64,000 bases of DNA. It comes from Microvirga soli. Lineage in GTDB: Bacteria; Pseudomonadota; Alphaproteobacteria; Rhizobiales; Beijerinckiaceae. This document shows positions 17,016 through 26,723 of this stretch, one piece after another. The notes beneath the pieces were generated by a model. It saw nothing but the letters and a program-made list of their open reading frames with translations. It was not told the DNA's origin and did no database searches. Both the position numbers and the translations under genes were made by a program. The DNA lies in contig NZ_JAERQE010000003.1 of assembly GCF_016734765.1 (NCBI RefSeq), positions 282,563 to 346,562 of the forward strand, written 5' to 3'. The number at the start of each line of letters is the position of its first letter. Position 1 is the first letter of the stretch.

Positions 17016-18665
17016 ATGGCGGACACGGCACATGTGGATACCTTCGCGAGAGACAACCTTCCGCCCCGGGACCAGTGGCCGACATTCATCTTCACACGGC
17101 CCGAGCTCCAGTATGCCGAGCGACTGAACTGCGCCGTGGCGTTCCTCGACCGGTGGGTCGAGGAGGGCAGGGGCGAAGAGCCCTGCCTCATCGGCCCGTC
17201 AGAGACGCTCACCTATCGCGAACTTCAAGAGCGGGTGAACCGGATTTGCAACGTGCTGGTCGGACGCCTTGGTCTCGTTCCAGGCAACCGGGTTCTCCTG
17301 CGGTCTGCCAACAACCCCATGATGGTGGCGGTCTATCTGGCGGTGCTGAAGGCCGGCGGCATCGTCGTTGCCACCATGCCGCTCCTGCGCGCCCGGGAGA
17401 TTGCCTATCCGCTGAACAAGGCCAGGATCACGATAGCGCTCTGCGATCATCGCCTCGCGGAGGACATGGATCGCGCCAAGGCCCTGGCACCCGACCTCCA
17501 GCACGTCGTTTATTGGGGCTCAGGCAAACACGATAGCCTGGAGGCGATGATTGCCGGCGCTTCGCCGGACTTCTCCGCTGTCGATACGGCCGCGGACGAT
17601 GTGTGCCTGATCGGCTTTACCTCAGGCACCACGGGCGAGCCGAAGGGCACCATGCACTTCCATCGCGACATGCTGGCGATCTGCGATGCGTATTCACGCA
17701 ACGTGCTGCGGCCTGAGCCCAGCGACCGCTTCATCGGCTCGCCACCGCTTGCCTTCACATTTGGGCTCGGCGGCATTGTGCTGTTTCCGATGCGGGTCGG
17801 CGCTTCGACTGTGCTGCTGGAGAAGGCGGGACCTGACGATCTCCTGCCGGCGATCATGCAGTACAAGGCCACCATCTGCTTCACCGCGCCCACAGCTTAT
17901 CGCGCCATCCTGTCGAAGCTGGAAGGCTATGACATTTCCTCCTTGCGTAAATGCGTCTCGGCCGGCGAGCCTCTGCCGAAAGGAACCTTTGAAGCCTGGA
18001 GGGATGCAACGAATATCCGGCTGATGGATGGGATCGGCGCTACCGAGATGCTCCACATCTTCATCGCCGCCACCGAGGAGGAGATCCGCCCCGGCGCCAC
18101 TGGCAAGCCCGTCCCTGGCTATGAAGCCAAAGTCATCGACGAGGAAGGCCGTGATCTGCCGCCCGGCAGTATCGGCCGTCTGGCTGTGCGCGGGCCGACC
18201 GGATGCCGGTATCTCGCCGACGAGCGGCAGCAGAAATATGTGCAGGACGGCTGGAACGTCACTGGCGACACCTACCTCATGGATGAGGAAGGGTACTTTT
18301 GGTATCAGGCGCGCTCCGACGACATGATCATCTCCGCGGGTTACAATATCGCAGGGCCCGAGGTCGAGGCCGCGCTCCTCACGCACCCGGCCGTAGCAGA
18401 ATGCGGCGTCGTCGGGGCACCCGACGATGGGCGCGGCACCGTGGTCAAGGCCTATGTGGTTCTCCGGCCGGATCACGGTCCAAGCGCCGAACTGACGAAG
18501 GCGCTGCAGGACCACGTGAAGCAGGAAATCGCCCCGTATAAATATCCGCGCGTGATCGAATTTGTGGATGCGCTGCCACGAACCCAGACAGGCAAGCTCC
18601 AGCGTTTCGAATTGCGCCGTATTGCTCTGGATGAGGCTAAGCCGCAGGAGGCAATGAGGGCCTGA
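17016..18665 (+). CDS. 2-aminobenzoate/benzoate-type CoA ligase
   Basis: Acyl-adenylate-forming enzyme that converts an aromatic acid, ATP and CoA to the aryl-CoA thioester. ATG 17016 (MADTAHVD) has GGAGG 8 nt upstream; the longer frame from 16854 lacks one. ANL motifs present: GFTSGTTGEPKGTMHFH (about 207-223), the DGIGATEMLH adenine-binding loop, TGDTY, RSDDMIISAGYNIAGPEVE and the catalytic Lys in RTQTGKLQRFELR. 549 residues. Close to the benzoate-CoA ligase group; the neighbouring fused flavoenzyme points to 2-aminobenzoate as substrate, with salicylate the main alternative. Confidence 0.88.
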   Translation: MADTAHVDTFARDNLPPRDQWPTFIFTRPELQYAERLNCAVAFLDRWVEEGRGEEPCLIGPSETLTYRELQERVNRICNVLVGRLGLVPGNRVLLRSANNPMMVAVYLAVLKAGGIVVATMPLLRAREIAYPLNKARITIALCDHRLAEDMDRAKALAPDLQHVVYWGSGKHDSLEAMIAGASPDFSAVDTAADDVCLIGFTSGTTGEPKGTMHFHRDMLAICDAYSRNVLRPEPSDRFIGSPPLAFTFGLGGIVLFPMRVGASTVLLEKAGPDDLLPAIMQYKATICFTAPTAYRAILSKLEGYDISSLRKCVSAGEPLPKGTFEAWRDATNIRLMDGIGATEMLHIFIAATEEEIRPGATGKPVPGYEAKVIDEEGRDLPPGSIGRLAVRGPTGCRYLADERQQKYVQDGWNVTGDTYLMDEEGYFWYQARSDDMIISAGYNIAGPEVEAALLTHPAVAECGVVGAPDDGRGTVVKAYVVLRPDHGPSAELTKALQDHVKQEIAPYKYPRVIEFVDALPRTQTGKLQRFELRRIALDEAKPQEAMRA

Positions 18666-18709
18666 TGACGAGGCCCAGTGTTTCATAGGCCGGCTTTGAG
18701 GTTGAACAG

Positions 18710-18734
18710 AAATTATTTTAAGCTTAAAACAAAT
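18710..18734. promoter_or_regulatory. Candidate MarR operator 2
   Basis: A perfect 14-bp palindrome, TTTTAAGCTTAAAA (18716-18729), lies in the 92-bp gap between the ligase and the fused monooxygenase gene. The flanks (AAATTA before, CAAAT after) also match the reverse complement of operator 1. It implies a second, regulated promoter for the genes from 18758 onward. Confidence 0.7.
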
Positions 18735-18757
18735 CTGCAATTTCGGGTAGGAATCCC

Positions 18758-21112
18758 ATGAAGACGGCAATCATCGGCGGCGGCCCCGCAGGGCTCTATT
18801 TCGCGATCCTGCTGAAGAAGCTCAGGCCGGAGGCCGACGTTACGGTCTATGAGCGCAACCGGGCCGATGAGACCTTCGGCTTCGGCGTTGTCTTTTCCGA
18901 TGCGACGCTCGACAATTTCGAAAAGTACGACCTGCCGAGCTACCAAAGGATCGTTCGCGAGTTCGCCTATTGGGACGACATCGCCATCCATTTCAGGGGA
19001 ACCGAGCACCGGATTGGCGGCAACGGATTCTGTGGCTGCTCGCGGCGCACGCTGCTCCTGATCCTGCAGGATAGGGCGGAGGAAATCGGCGTCACGTTGC
19101 GCTACGAAGCGGATGTCGATGACGAGAGCCTGTTCGCCGATGCGGATCTCGTCGTTGTGGCCGACGGCATCAACAGCCGTTTCCGTGAGCGTTATGCCGA
19201 CCACTTCCAGCCCGAGGTCGATCTGAGACCCAACAAGTTCACCTGGATGGGCTCGACCAAGCCGCTCGACGCCTTCACCTTCATCTTCCAGGAGACGGAG
19301 TGGGGGCCCTTCATCGCCCATGCCTACCAGTACGAGGCGAACCGCTCTACCTGGGTGTTCGAGACCGACCCGGAGACCTTCGAGCGGGCCGGCCTGAATG
19401 ACAAAAGCGAGGCGGAATCTGCCGCGCTCATGGAGCAGATTTTCGGCTGGTTCCTCGGCGGGCACCGCGTTCTCACCAACCGCTCGATCTGGCGCAACTT
19501 CCCGATGATCCGCAACAAGCGTTGGGTCATGGGCAACAAGGTGTTGCTCGGCGACGCCAAGGCCTCGGCACATTTCTCCATCGGCTCGGGCACAAAGCTC
19601 GCCATGGAAGATGCCATCGCGCTCTACGAAGCCATCCGCCGCAACCCAAGCGTCGAGGGCGCCTTGGCGCTGTATGAGACAGGACGGCGCGAGGAGGTCG
19701 AAAAGACCCAGCATGCCGCCGACGTATCGCTGGTCTGGTTCGAGCATGTGGCGCGCTTCTGGGATTTCGACCCGGTTCAGTTCGCCTTCGGCGTGATGAC
19801 GCGCGCAAAAGCGATCACCTACGACAACCTGCGTCTGAGGGCGCCCGATTTCGTCGCGGCCGTCGATCAGACCTTTGCCAAACAGGTGCGCCGGGAGGGC
19901 TTTGACGTATCGGTCGAGAGCCCCACGGTTCCGATGTTTCAGCCGTTCCGGTTGCGGGAGATGAATGTCGCCAATCGGGTGGTGGTTTCGCCGATGGACA
20001 TGTATTCGGCCAAAGACGGCGTGCCGAACGACTTTCATCTCGTGCATTACGGCTCGCGCGCCACGGGCGGTGCGGGGCTCGTGTTCACGGAAATGACCTG
20101 CGTCTCGCCTGAATCCCGCATCACGCTCGGCTGCACCGGCCTGTGGAACGATGAGCAGGAGGCTGCCTGGAAGCGGATCGTCGACTTCGTTCATGCGAAC
20201 TCCGAGACGAAGATCTGCCTGCAGCTCGGGCATGCGGGCCGGAAAGGCGCCACCAAGCTCATGTGGGAGGGCATCGACCGGCCGCTGGAGCAGGGTGCCT
20301 GGGACATCTGTTCTGCATCGCCCATCCCATATTTCCCGGACAGCCAGGTGCCGCGCGAGGTGACGCGGGCGGAGCTCGACACCATCAAGGCGCAGTTTGT
20401 CGAGGCGTCCATCCGTGGTGAGCGTGCCGGTTTCGATATGCTCGAACTCCACTGCGCTCACGGATACCTTCTGGCGAGCTTCATCTCGCCGCTCACCAAC
20501 CGGCGCATGGATGAATATGGGGGCTCCCTCGAAAACCGTCTGCGCTATCCGCTGGAGGTGTTTGACGCCATGCGCGAGGTCTGGCCCGCGCACAAGCCGA
20601 TGTCGGTGCGCATTTCCGCAACCGATTGGGCTGAGGGCGGTGTCACGGGCGAGGATGCGGTCGAAGTTGCCCGCGCGTTCGCTGAGCACGGAGTCGATCT
20701 CGTCGATGTTTCGACGGGACAGACCGTGCGCGAGGCGCGGCCTATTTACGGACGCATGTTCCAGACGCCGTTCTCGGATCAGGTGCGCAACGAGGCGCGT
20801 GTAGCCACAATGTGCGTCGGCAACATCACGACGGCCGATCAGGTGAACACGATTCTGGCCGCAGGCCGCGCCGATCTCGTTGCGCTCGGCCGGCCGCATC
20901 TGGTCGATCCGTTCTTCACCATGAAGGCTGCCGCCTGGTATGGCGCGGCCAGCATCCATTGCCCGCCGCAATATCATGCCGGCCGTGACCAGATCTTCCG
21001 CAACTCCGTGCGTGATCGTCAGGATCTGGACGAGTTGAAGATCAAGGCCAAGCCCAAGACCCGCGCCGAGCTGAAGATGGAGGCCGGTGAGAAGCCTCTC
21101 GCGGCGGAATGA
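18758..21112 (+). CDS. Fused FAD monooxygenase / old-yellow-enzyme reductase (2-aminobenzoyl-CoA or salicylyl-CoA type)
   Basis: Two enzymes in one 784-residue chain. N-terminal flavoprotein hydroxylase: FAD site [17 protein letters not shown] at 4-20, [17 protein letters not shown], and the [21 protein letters not shown] segment near 265-285. From about residue 393 a complete OYE-type NAD(P)H:flavin oxidoreductase follows ([50 protein letters not shown]). This architecture is that of 2-aminobenzoyl-CoA monooxygenase/reductase, which hydroxylates the ring at C5 and then reduces it to a non-aromatic amino-oxo-cyclohexene carbonyl-CoA. Homologues are also described as salicylyl-CoA 5-hydroxylases, so the substrate is inferred. 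Confidence 0.9.
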   Translation: MKTAIIGGGPAGLYFAILLKKLRPEADVTVYERNRADETFGFGVVFSDATLDNFEKYDLPSYQRIVREFAYWDDIAIHFRGTEHRIGGNGFCGCSRRTLLLILQDRAEEIGVTLRYEADVDDESLFADADLVVVADGINSRFRERYADHFQPEVDLRPNKFTWMGSTKPLDAFTFIFQETEWGPFIAHAYQYEANRSTWVFETDPETFERAGLNDKSEAESAALMEQIFGWFLGGHRVLTNRSIWRNFPMIRNKRWVMGNKVLLGDAKASAHFSIGSGTKLAMEDAIALYEAIRRNPSVEGALALYETGRREEVEKTQHAADVSLVWFEHVARFWDFDPVQFAFGVMTRAKAITYDNLRLRAPDFVAAVDQTFAKQVRREGFDVSVESPTVPMFQPFRLREMNVANRVVVSPMDMYSAKDGVPNDFHLVHYGSRATGGAGLVFTEMTCVSPESRITLGCTGLWNDEQEAAWKRIVDFVHANSETKICLQLGHAGRKGATKLMWEGIDRPLEQGAWDICSASPIPYFPDSQVPREVTRAELDTIKAQFVEASIRGERAGFDMLELHCAHGYLLASFISPLTNRRMDEYGGSLENRLRYPLEVFDAMREVWPAHKPMSVRISATDWAEGGVTGEDAVEVARAFAEHGVDLVDVSTGQTVREARPIYGRMFQTPFSDQVRNEARVATMCVGNITTADQVNTILAAGRADLVALGRPHLVDPFFTMKAAAWYGAASIHCPPQYHAGRDQIFRNSVRDRQDLDELKIKAKPKTRAELKMEAGEKPLAAE

Positions 21113-21113
21113 G

Positions 21114-21881
21114 ATGACCATGACAACTCTCAAAGGCCGGCATGCATTGGTTACGGGCGGCGGCCGCGGAATCGGTCGGGCTATTGCAGCATCGCTCATG
21201 AAGGCAGGCGCGACCGTAACGATCGTCGGACGCAACCCCGCGACGCTCGAGCAGGCCATCATGCAAGGCGATGCTCACGCGGCTGCCGTGGCGGACGTGT
21301 CGGATGCGCAAAGAGTGCAAGCCGCCGTGCAGGAATCGGTTTCGCGCTACGGTCCTGTCGACCTGATGATCGCCAATGCCGGTGGTGCGGCTTCCGCGCC
21401 TTTCATGAAATCCGGTCCGGAGGTCTTCCGACAGATGCTGGATGTGAACCTGCTTGGCGTCACGAATGTGGCTCAGGCCGTGCTGCATTCCATGGCGGAG
21501 CGGGGCTTCGGACGGATCGTCGCTGTCGCGTCCACGGCGGGCCTGAAGGGCTATCCCTATGTGAGCGCTTATTGCGCCGCCAAGCACGCCGTAATCGGCT
21601 TCGTTCGTGCCCTGGCGCTGGAGACCGCCAAAACCGGCGTGACCGTGAATGCCGTCTGTCCTGGTTTCACCGATACCGATCTCGTGGCAGAGAGCCTCGA
21701 GACAATCATGAGAAAAACGGGCCGGACCCGAGAGGACGCTTTGGGGGAACTCGTGAAGCACAACCCGCAGGGCCGGTTGATCGACCCATCGGAGGTCGCC
21801 GCTGCCGTGCTCTGGCTCTGCAGCGAGGAAGCGCGATCCGTGACAGGGCAGGCCATCGTGGTGGCCGGGGGAGAAATCTGA
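21114..21881 (+). CDS. Short-chain dehydrogenase/reductase
   Basis: Classical SDR with cofactor site TGGGRGIGRA, NAG motif IANAGGAASA, catalytic Ser in VAVASTAGLKG and YCAAKHA with Tyr and Lys spaced Y-x3-K. 255 residues from ATG 21114, which begins 1 nt after the monooxygenase stop, so translation is probably coupled. In the inferred pathway it would oxidise a 3-hydroxyacyl-CoA or act on the ring keto group. No substrate evidence beyond context. Confidence 0.88.
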   Translation: MTMTTLKGRHALVTGGGRGIGRAIAASLMKAGATVTIVGRNPATLEQAIMQGDAHAAAVADVSDAQRVQAAVQESVSRYGPVDLMIANAGGAASAPFMKSGPEVFRQMLDVNLLGVTNVAQAVLHSMAERGFGRIVAVASTAGLKGYPYVSAYCAAKHAVIGFVRALALETAKTGVTVNAVCPGFTDTDLVAESLETIMRKTGRTREDALGELVKHNPQGRLIDPSEVAAAVLWLCSEEARSVTGQAIVVAGGEI

Positions 21882-21883
21882 AG

Positions 21884-22393
21884 ATGGACGATCAGGCGAT
21901 TCCGCTCGACGCCGAAACCAAGGCTGTCGAGATGCCGGAGGATCACCGGGAAGAACTGCGCCTCTGGCTGCGCCTTCTCACCTGCACAACCCTCATCGAG
22001 GGGGAGGTGCGCGGTCGCCTGCGCGAGCGGTTCGACGTCACCTTGCCCCGCTTCGATCTGATGGCGCAGCTCGACAAGGCTCCGGATGGCATGACCCTGT
22101 CCGATCTCTCGAAGCGCATGATGGTCTCGAACGGTAATCTCACCGGCCTCGTCGACCGGCTCGTCGCGTCCGGCCACATCGTGCGCACGGCTTCCCCGAC
22201 AGATCGCAGGGCCACGGTGATCAGCCTGACGGAGAGCGGCCGCGGCGAGTTTTGCGCCATGGCGGCCGAGCATGAGCTCTGGATCGCTGATCTGTTCGGC
22301 GGTCTTACGGAGAAGGACCGGGGCGATCTCATGCGGCTTCTCGGTAAAACCAAGCTGTCGGCACGGCGCGCCATCCAAGGAGAAGGTCAGTGA
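21884..22393 (+). CDS. MarR family transcriptional regulator
   Basis: 169-residue winged-helix regulator; start [11 protein letters not shown] is 2 nt after the SDR stop. DNA-binding core: [21 protein letters not shown], recognition helix region [16 protein letters not shown], wing with [14 protein letters not shown]. Proteins of this family in aromatic-acid clusters commonly repress until an aryl-CoA or free acid binds. It sits inside the operon it probably controls, and two matching palindromes at 16818 and 18710 are its likely targets. Confidence 0.9.
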   Translation: MDDQAIPLDAETKAVEMPEDHREELRLWLRLLTCTTLIEGEVRGRLRERFDVTLPRFDLMAQLDKAPDGMTLSDLSKRMMVSNGNLTGLVDRLVASGHIVRTASPTDRRATVISLTESGRGEFCAMAAEHELWIADLFGGLTEKDRGDLMRLLGKTKLSARRAIQGEGQ

Positions 22394-23226
22394 TGCAGTT
22401 TGCCAATTCCGTTACGCTGCCGCTCGCAACCTATGAGCCGCGCCATTTTCTGCTGTCTGTCGACGGACCCGTTGCGACAGTCACGCTCAATCGCCCGGAG
22501 AAGAAGAACCCCCTTACCTTCGAGAGCTATCGTGAACTGGCGGATTTCTTCCATGCCTGTGCAAAGGACGAGGAAGTCAAAACCATCGTGGTAACCGGAG
22601 CTGGCGGAAATTTCTCGTCAGGCGGCGATGTCTTCGAAATCATCGGCCCATTGGTCGAAATGGACACGAAGGGCCTCACGGCCTTCACCCGCATGACCGG
22701 GGAACTGGTCAAGGCCATGCGGGCGGCGCCGCAGCCGATCATCGCGGCCGTTGAGGGCATTTGTGCCGGCGCAGGCGCCATTGTGGCGATGGCATCGGAC
22801 ATTCGTCTTGCGGTCCCTGGCGCGAAGGTGGCGTTCCTGTTCAACAAGGTGGGGCTTGCAGGCTGCGATATGGGCGCCTGTGCCATTCTCCCTCGCATCA
22901 TCGGGCAGGGGCGGGCCTCGGAGTTGCTCTATACCGGCCGCTTCATGAGCGCCGAGGAAGGCGAGCGGTGGGGCTTTTTCAGCCGCATGGTCGAGTCCGG
23001 CGAACTCCTGAGCGAGGCGCACAACCTGGCTCGGATGATCGGCACCGGACCAACCTATGCCAACGCGATGACGAAGCGCATGCTCGCCATGGAATGGGCC
23101 ATGTCGGTCGAGGAGGCCATCGAGGCCGAGGCTGTTGCCCAGGCTCTATGCATGACCACCGAGGACTTCGCGCGCGCTTATCGCGCCTTCGCGGCGAAGG
23201 AAAAGCCGGTCTTCAAGGGAGATTGA
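22393..23226 (+). CDS. Enoyl-CoA hydratase/isomerase family protein
   Basis: Crotonase fold acting on CoA thioesters. ATG 22393 overlaps the MarR stop (TGATG). Oxyanion-hole segments are visible: [15 protein letters not shown] near 75-89 and [19 protein letters not shown] near 117-135, with [21 protein letters not shown] following. The second catalytic Glu of true hydratases appears replaced by Asp or Gly positions (GLAGCDMGA), so ring hydrolase or isomerase activity is possible. 277 residues. In this cluster it may hydrate or open the reduced ring. Confidence 0.87.
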   Translation: MQFANSVTLPLATYEPRHFLLSVDGPVATVTLNRPEKKNPLTFESYRELADFFHACAKDEEVKTIVVTGAGGNFSSGGDVFEIIGPLVEMDTKGLTAFTRMTGELVKAMRAAPQPIIAAVEGICAGAGAIVAMASDIRLAVPGAKVAFLFNKVGLAGCDMGACAILPRIIGQGRASELLYTGRFMSAEEGERWGFFSRMVESGELLSEAHNLARMIGTGPTYANAMTKRMLAMEWAMSVEEAIEAEAVAQALCMTTEDFARAYRAFAAKEKPVFKGD

Positions 23227-23227
23227 C

Positions 23228-24412
23228 GTGGTCGATACGAGCTTTCTCTCCTGGCCCTTCTTCGAGGCTCGTCATCGGCAATTTGCTGACGGCTTGCGCG
23301 ACTGGGCTGCACGGGAGGTCCATTCCCTTGTGGATCACTCTGACGTCGACGCGTCCTGCCGCAATCTCGTACACCGCCTTGGCGAAGACGGGTGGCTCAA
23401 GGCTGTCGTCCCCAGGGCTTATGGCGGTCTGTTACCCACCTTCGATGTCCGCACCCTGTGTCTCGCCCGCGAGACGCTGGCCTTCCAGGACGGCTTGGCG
23501 GATTTCGCGTTCGCCATGCAGGGCCTTGGAACGGGGCCGATCACCTTGTTCGGCTCTGAAGAGCTGAAGGAGAGATACCTGCCGCCTGTTGCCCGCGGCG
23601 AGGCGATTGCGGCTTTCGCGCTGTCCGAACCGGAAGCTGGGTCGGATGTCGCTGCCATGAGCACGACGGCGACTCCCGATGGGCCGCATCATGTGCGCCT
23701 CGAGGGCGTGAAGACATGGATCTCGAATGGCGGCATTGCGGACCACTACGTGGTCTTCGCGCGGTCGGGTGAGGCTCCCGGAGCGAAGGGGCTGTCGGCC
23801 TATGTGGTCGATGCACAGACGCCGGGACTGACGATCGAGAACCGGATCGATGTCATCGCGCCTCATCCCCTCGCGACCCTTCGGTTTGAAGGATGCCGGG
23901 TGCCGCTTTCGCAGCGTGTCGGGGGACGGGGTGATGGGTTCAGGGTGGCCATGGCGACCTTGGACGTTTTCCGCTCGACCGTGGGAGCTGCGGCTCTCGG
24001 ACTAGCCCGCCGTGCCCTTGACGAGGCGCTTCAGCACGCTTCCTCCCGCAAGCTCTTCGGGGCTCCTCTGGGGGATTTGCAATTGACCCAAGCCTCCCTC
24101 GCCGACATGGCAACCGGGGTGGACACTGCTGCGCTCCTCGTCTATCGCGCCGCTTGGACCAAGGACCAGGGTGCGGAGCGCGTGACCCGCGAGGCCGCCA
24201 TGGCAAAGATGCATGCTACGGAAGAGGCGCAGTGTGTGATCGACAAAGCAGTGCAGATCTTCGGCGGCCTCGGCGTCACCAAGGGCGTGAAGGTCGAAGA
24301 GCTCTATCGGGAGATCAGGGCTCTGAGGATTTATGAGGGAGCAACGGAAGTGCAGAAGATCGTGATTGCACGGGAGCTCCTGAAGATGCACGCCAAGCAA
24401 TCCAATTCCTAA
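23228..24412 (+). CDS. Acyl-CoA dehydrogenase
   Basis: FAD-dependent dehydrogenase introducing a 2,3-double bond in an acyl-CoA and passing electrons to ETF. GTG start 1 nt after the hydratase stop. Motifs: [17 protein letters not shown] flavin-binding loop at about 135-151, KTWISNG, and the C-terminal [19 protein letters not shown], where the Glu of YEGATE aligns with the catalytic base position. 394 residues, normal length. Fits beta-oxidation of the ring-derived dicarboxyl-CoA or a ring dehydrogenation step. Confidence 0.9.
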   Translation: MVDTSFLSWPFFEARHRQFADGLRDWAAREVHSLVDHSDVDASCRNLVHRLGEDGWLKAVVPRAYGGLLPTFDVRTLCLARETLAFQDGLADFAFAMQGLGTGPITLFGSEELKERYLPPVARGEAIAAFALSEPEAGSDVAAMSTTATPDGPHHVRLEGVKTWISNGGIADHYVVFARSGEAPGAKGLSAYVVDAQTPGLTIENRIDVIAPHPLATLRFEGCRVPLSQRVGGRGDGFRVAMATLDVFRSTVGAAALGLARRALDEALQHASSRKLFGAPLGDLQLTQASLADMATGVDTAALLVYRAAWTKDQGAERVTREAAMAKMHATEEAQCVIDKAVQIFGGLGVTKGVKVEELYREIRALRIYEGATEVQKIVIARELLKMHAKQSNS

Positions 24413-24426
24413 AAGGGAGGATACCA

Positions 24427-24873
24427 GTGACAGCTTCTGTTGGAGATGCTCCCTCGTCCGCCGATGATGGCCCCGAAGTTCTGAACCCGAAGCATTGGCC
24501 GGCGCCGAAAGGTTATGCCAACGGCATGATGGCCGAAGGCAGGATCGTGGTGACCGGCGGAGTCGTCGGATGGGACGAGAGCGGTGCTTTCGCCGACAGC
24601 TTCGTCGGACAGGCGCGTCAGATCTTCGAGAACATCAGCGCCATCCTGGCCGTGGCAGGAGCCGAGCCGCGGCATCTGGTGCGGCTGACCTGGTATGTTG
24701 TCGACATCGAGGAATATCTCGCGAATCTGCGCGACCTCGGCCGTGCGTATCGGGATGTCTTCGGCACCCATTACCCGGCTATGGCGCTGGTTCAGGTCGT
24801 GCGCCTCGTGGAAAAAGCCGCCCGCATCGAGATCGAAGCAACCGCGGTCTTGCCCCATCAGACAACAAGCTGA
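24427..24873 (+). CDS. RidA family enamine/imine deaminase
   Basis: RidA/YjgF proteins hydrolyse reactive enamines or imines to ketones plus ammonia. GTG start with GGGAGG upstream, 14 bp after the dehydrogenase. 148 residues: slightly long, with an N-terminal extension of about 20. The substrate-anchoring Arg is kept in VVRLVEKAARIEIEATAV, which aligns with the conserved R of RidA. The predicted product of the fused flavoenzyme carries an enamine amino group, so this protein is a good candidate for ring deamination in the pathway. That role is inferred from position and chemistry. Confidence 0.88.
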   Translation: MTASVGDAPSSADDGPEVLNPKHWPAPKGYANGMMAEGRIVVTGGVVGWDESGAFADSFVGQARQIFENISAILAVAGAEPRHLVRLTWYVVDIEEYLANLRDLGRAYRDVFGTHYPAMALVQVVRLVEKAARIEIEATAVLPHQTTS

Positions 24874-24969
24874 CTCCTTTCCCAAAGGGGTTAATGTCTG
24901 CCGTCGGTTGGAAGGTCCTGTCTGTTGGCCTAGGATTGGGGGCTTGGATCTCCACGACCGGAAAGCGCC

Positions 24970-26706
24970 ATGATGATCTCCCTGCGACAAGCCCTCCGCG
25001 AGACGGCAATCCCGCTAGTGAGCGCGCTTCTGCTGGTCCTTTTCATCGTCTTGCAGGTTCTCGGCACGCCGCAGGCGCTTGGCAGTCTCGGCTTCCTCTC
25101 TCCGGCACAGACATCGAGCCCCAGGGCGACCCTGGAGAGCTTCCGCGCCGATGCATCGCGGGCAACGGCTCTGCTCATGGAAGCTTACCGGGAGAGCAGG
25201 TCCGAAGCCGGCCTGTCCTTAAGCGAGAGCGTCACCCGAAAGGCCGCGGAGGCAGATGCTCTGCTGGCGAGAGCCTCCCAAACCCTCGACCTGCGGGATA
25301 TTCCTCCGGTCGAACTGGAGCATCGGCGTCTCGAATCCGTCATTCTCCTGAAAGAGATCCTGGACCGTGTTCCGTTGTCTGGCTCAAGCCCGATCCCGGG
25401 AGACGATGAGGTCGCGGCAAAGCCGCCGGCAAGCTGGAATGTTCCCGGAACGGATCTTCGGATCGTGCGCATGGCAGATGGCGCGAGAGCCGGGGAGTAC
25501 CTCTTCTCCAGCGGGACCGTGCTGGGGCTCGAGAGCTTCTATCGCATGATCCGCAGCGAGCCCAACCTGAGCGGCGTAAAGACCGATTTCTACGATTTCT
25601 TCAGCCAGTCGCCCGGCCATCTGCTGCCGCCGAAATGGTTCAGCGTGATCGAAGCCCTGCCGGCACCCCTGAAGGTGGAGATCGAGGGGCAGGCGGGTTG
25701 GCAGTGGATTGCATTCTTTCTCGTGGCATGTCTCGCCGTCTTTGCCGTCCTCGGAGTGCGCTACCTCGCTCGTGATGGCGCCTCGTCTCAAAGCGGAGCA
25801 GTGCAGGTTCTGGCGGATGTGCTCGTTCCCTGTGCCGTTGCAGTTGCGGCTTTGTTCGTGCGCTACATGAGCGACAACCAGATCAACCTGACGGGCCAAG
25901 TTAACAACACCGTCGAGGAGATTGCCGAGGGGATCGCCTATATCGCCATGATCTGGGCCGTGCTTGTGTTCTCCAATGCTCTTGCCGGAAGGCTCTACCT
26001 GACGGCGACGAAAAGCATCGATGCCCATCTGGCACGAGCTGCCGTTCGGATTGCCGGCCTTACCGTTGCCGTTACTCTGCTCATCTACGGTGCCTCCCAT
26101 CTCGGAATTCCGCTGGCTGGTCTCCTGGCAGGCCTCGGAGTCGGTGGCTTGGCGGTCGCTCTTGCGGCCAAACCGACTCTGGAGAACTTCATCGGCGGCT
26201 TGATCCTCTATGCGGACCGGCCGGTCCGGGTGGGCGACCTCTGCCGGTTCGGCACGCTCGAAGGCCGGGTCGAGGAGATCGGGATCCGCTCGACCCGGAT
26301 CAGAGGGCTTGACCGGACTCTGATCACGATCCCGAACGCAACCTTCGTGAATATGAACATCATCAACCTGACCAACCGGGATCGGATGCCATACGACCGT
26401 GTGATCGGGCTGGCGGCCACTGATACGGCAGGGATCCGCCAGGAGATCGAAGCCACTGCCGCCCTTGTGGCGGAGCATCCGCGGATTGAGCACGGCTCCG
26501 TCCAGGTGAGGTTGCGGGAGGGGCACGAGGAGAAGCCCAAGGTCGAGATCTGCGCTCTGATCTCGACCTCGAAATGGGGTGAATTCCTGCAGATCCAGCA
26601 GGAGCTCGACCTCATGCTGCGGGACAAGCTGCTGGCTGCCGCGCCTGTTAACGAGTCAGCCTCCGGCACAACGGACAACGTCGTATCGCTTAAAGATCCT
26701 GCCTGA
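24970..26706 (+). CDS. MscS family mechanosensitive channel
   Basis: Inner-membrane channel opening on hypo-osmotic tension. An N-terminal helix (about 13-33) is followed by an extended periplasmic domain of some 200 residues, then membrane helices at about 243-262, 275-297, 318-338 and the pore helix GLLAGLGVGGLAVALAAKPT near 385-404. The beta domain follows with RPVRVGDLCRFG and GIRSTRIRGLDRTLITIPN, and a C-terminal alpha/beta domain. 578 residues, so larger than E. coli MscS. Two adjacent ATG codons; GGAAAG precedes. Not obviously part of the catabolic operon. Confidence 0.9.
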   Translation: MMISLRQALRETAIPLVSALLLVLFIVLQVLGTPQALGSLGFLSPAQTSSPRATLESFRADASRATALLMEAYRESRSEAGLSLSESVTRKAAEADALLARASQTLDLRDIPPVELEHRRLESVILLKEILDRVPLSGSSPIPGDDEVAAKPPASWNVPGTDLRIVRMADGARAGEYLFSSGTVLGLESFYRMIRSEPNLSGVKTDFYDFFSQSPGHLLPPKWFSVIEALPAPLKVEIEGQAGWQWIAFFLVACLAVFAVLGVRYLARDGASSQSGAVQVLADVLVPCAVAVAALFVRYMSDNQINLTGQVNNTVEEIAEGIAYIAMIWAVLVFSNALAGRLYLTATKSIDAHLARAAVRIAGLTVAVTLLIYGASHLGIPLAGLLAGLGVGGLAVALAAKPTLENFIGGLILYADRPVRVGDLCRFGTLEGRVEEIGIRSTRIRGLDRTLITIPNATFVNMNIINLTNRDRMPYDRVIGLAATDTAGIRQEIEATAALVAEHPRIEHGSVQVRLREGHEEKPKVEICALISTSKWGEFLQIQQELDLMLRDKLLAAAPVNESASGTTDNVVSLKDPA

Positions 26707-26723
26707 GCTGAGGGTCGAGGCTC

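Noticed and set aside
18713..21262. Very long ORF on the minus strand opposite the fused monooxygenase (about 849 codons)
   Set aside because: It is antisense to a clearly conserved enzyme and has no recognisable domain. Long antisense frames are common in high-GC genomes with strong codon bias.
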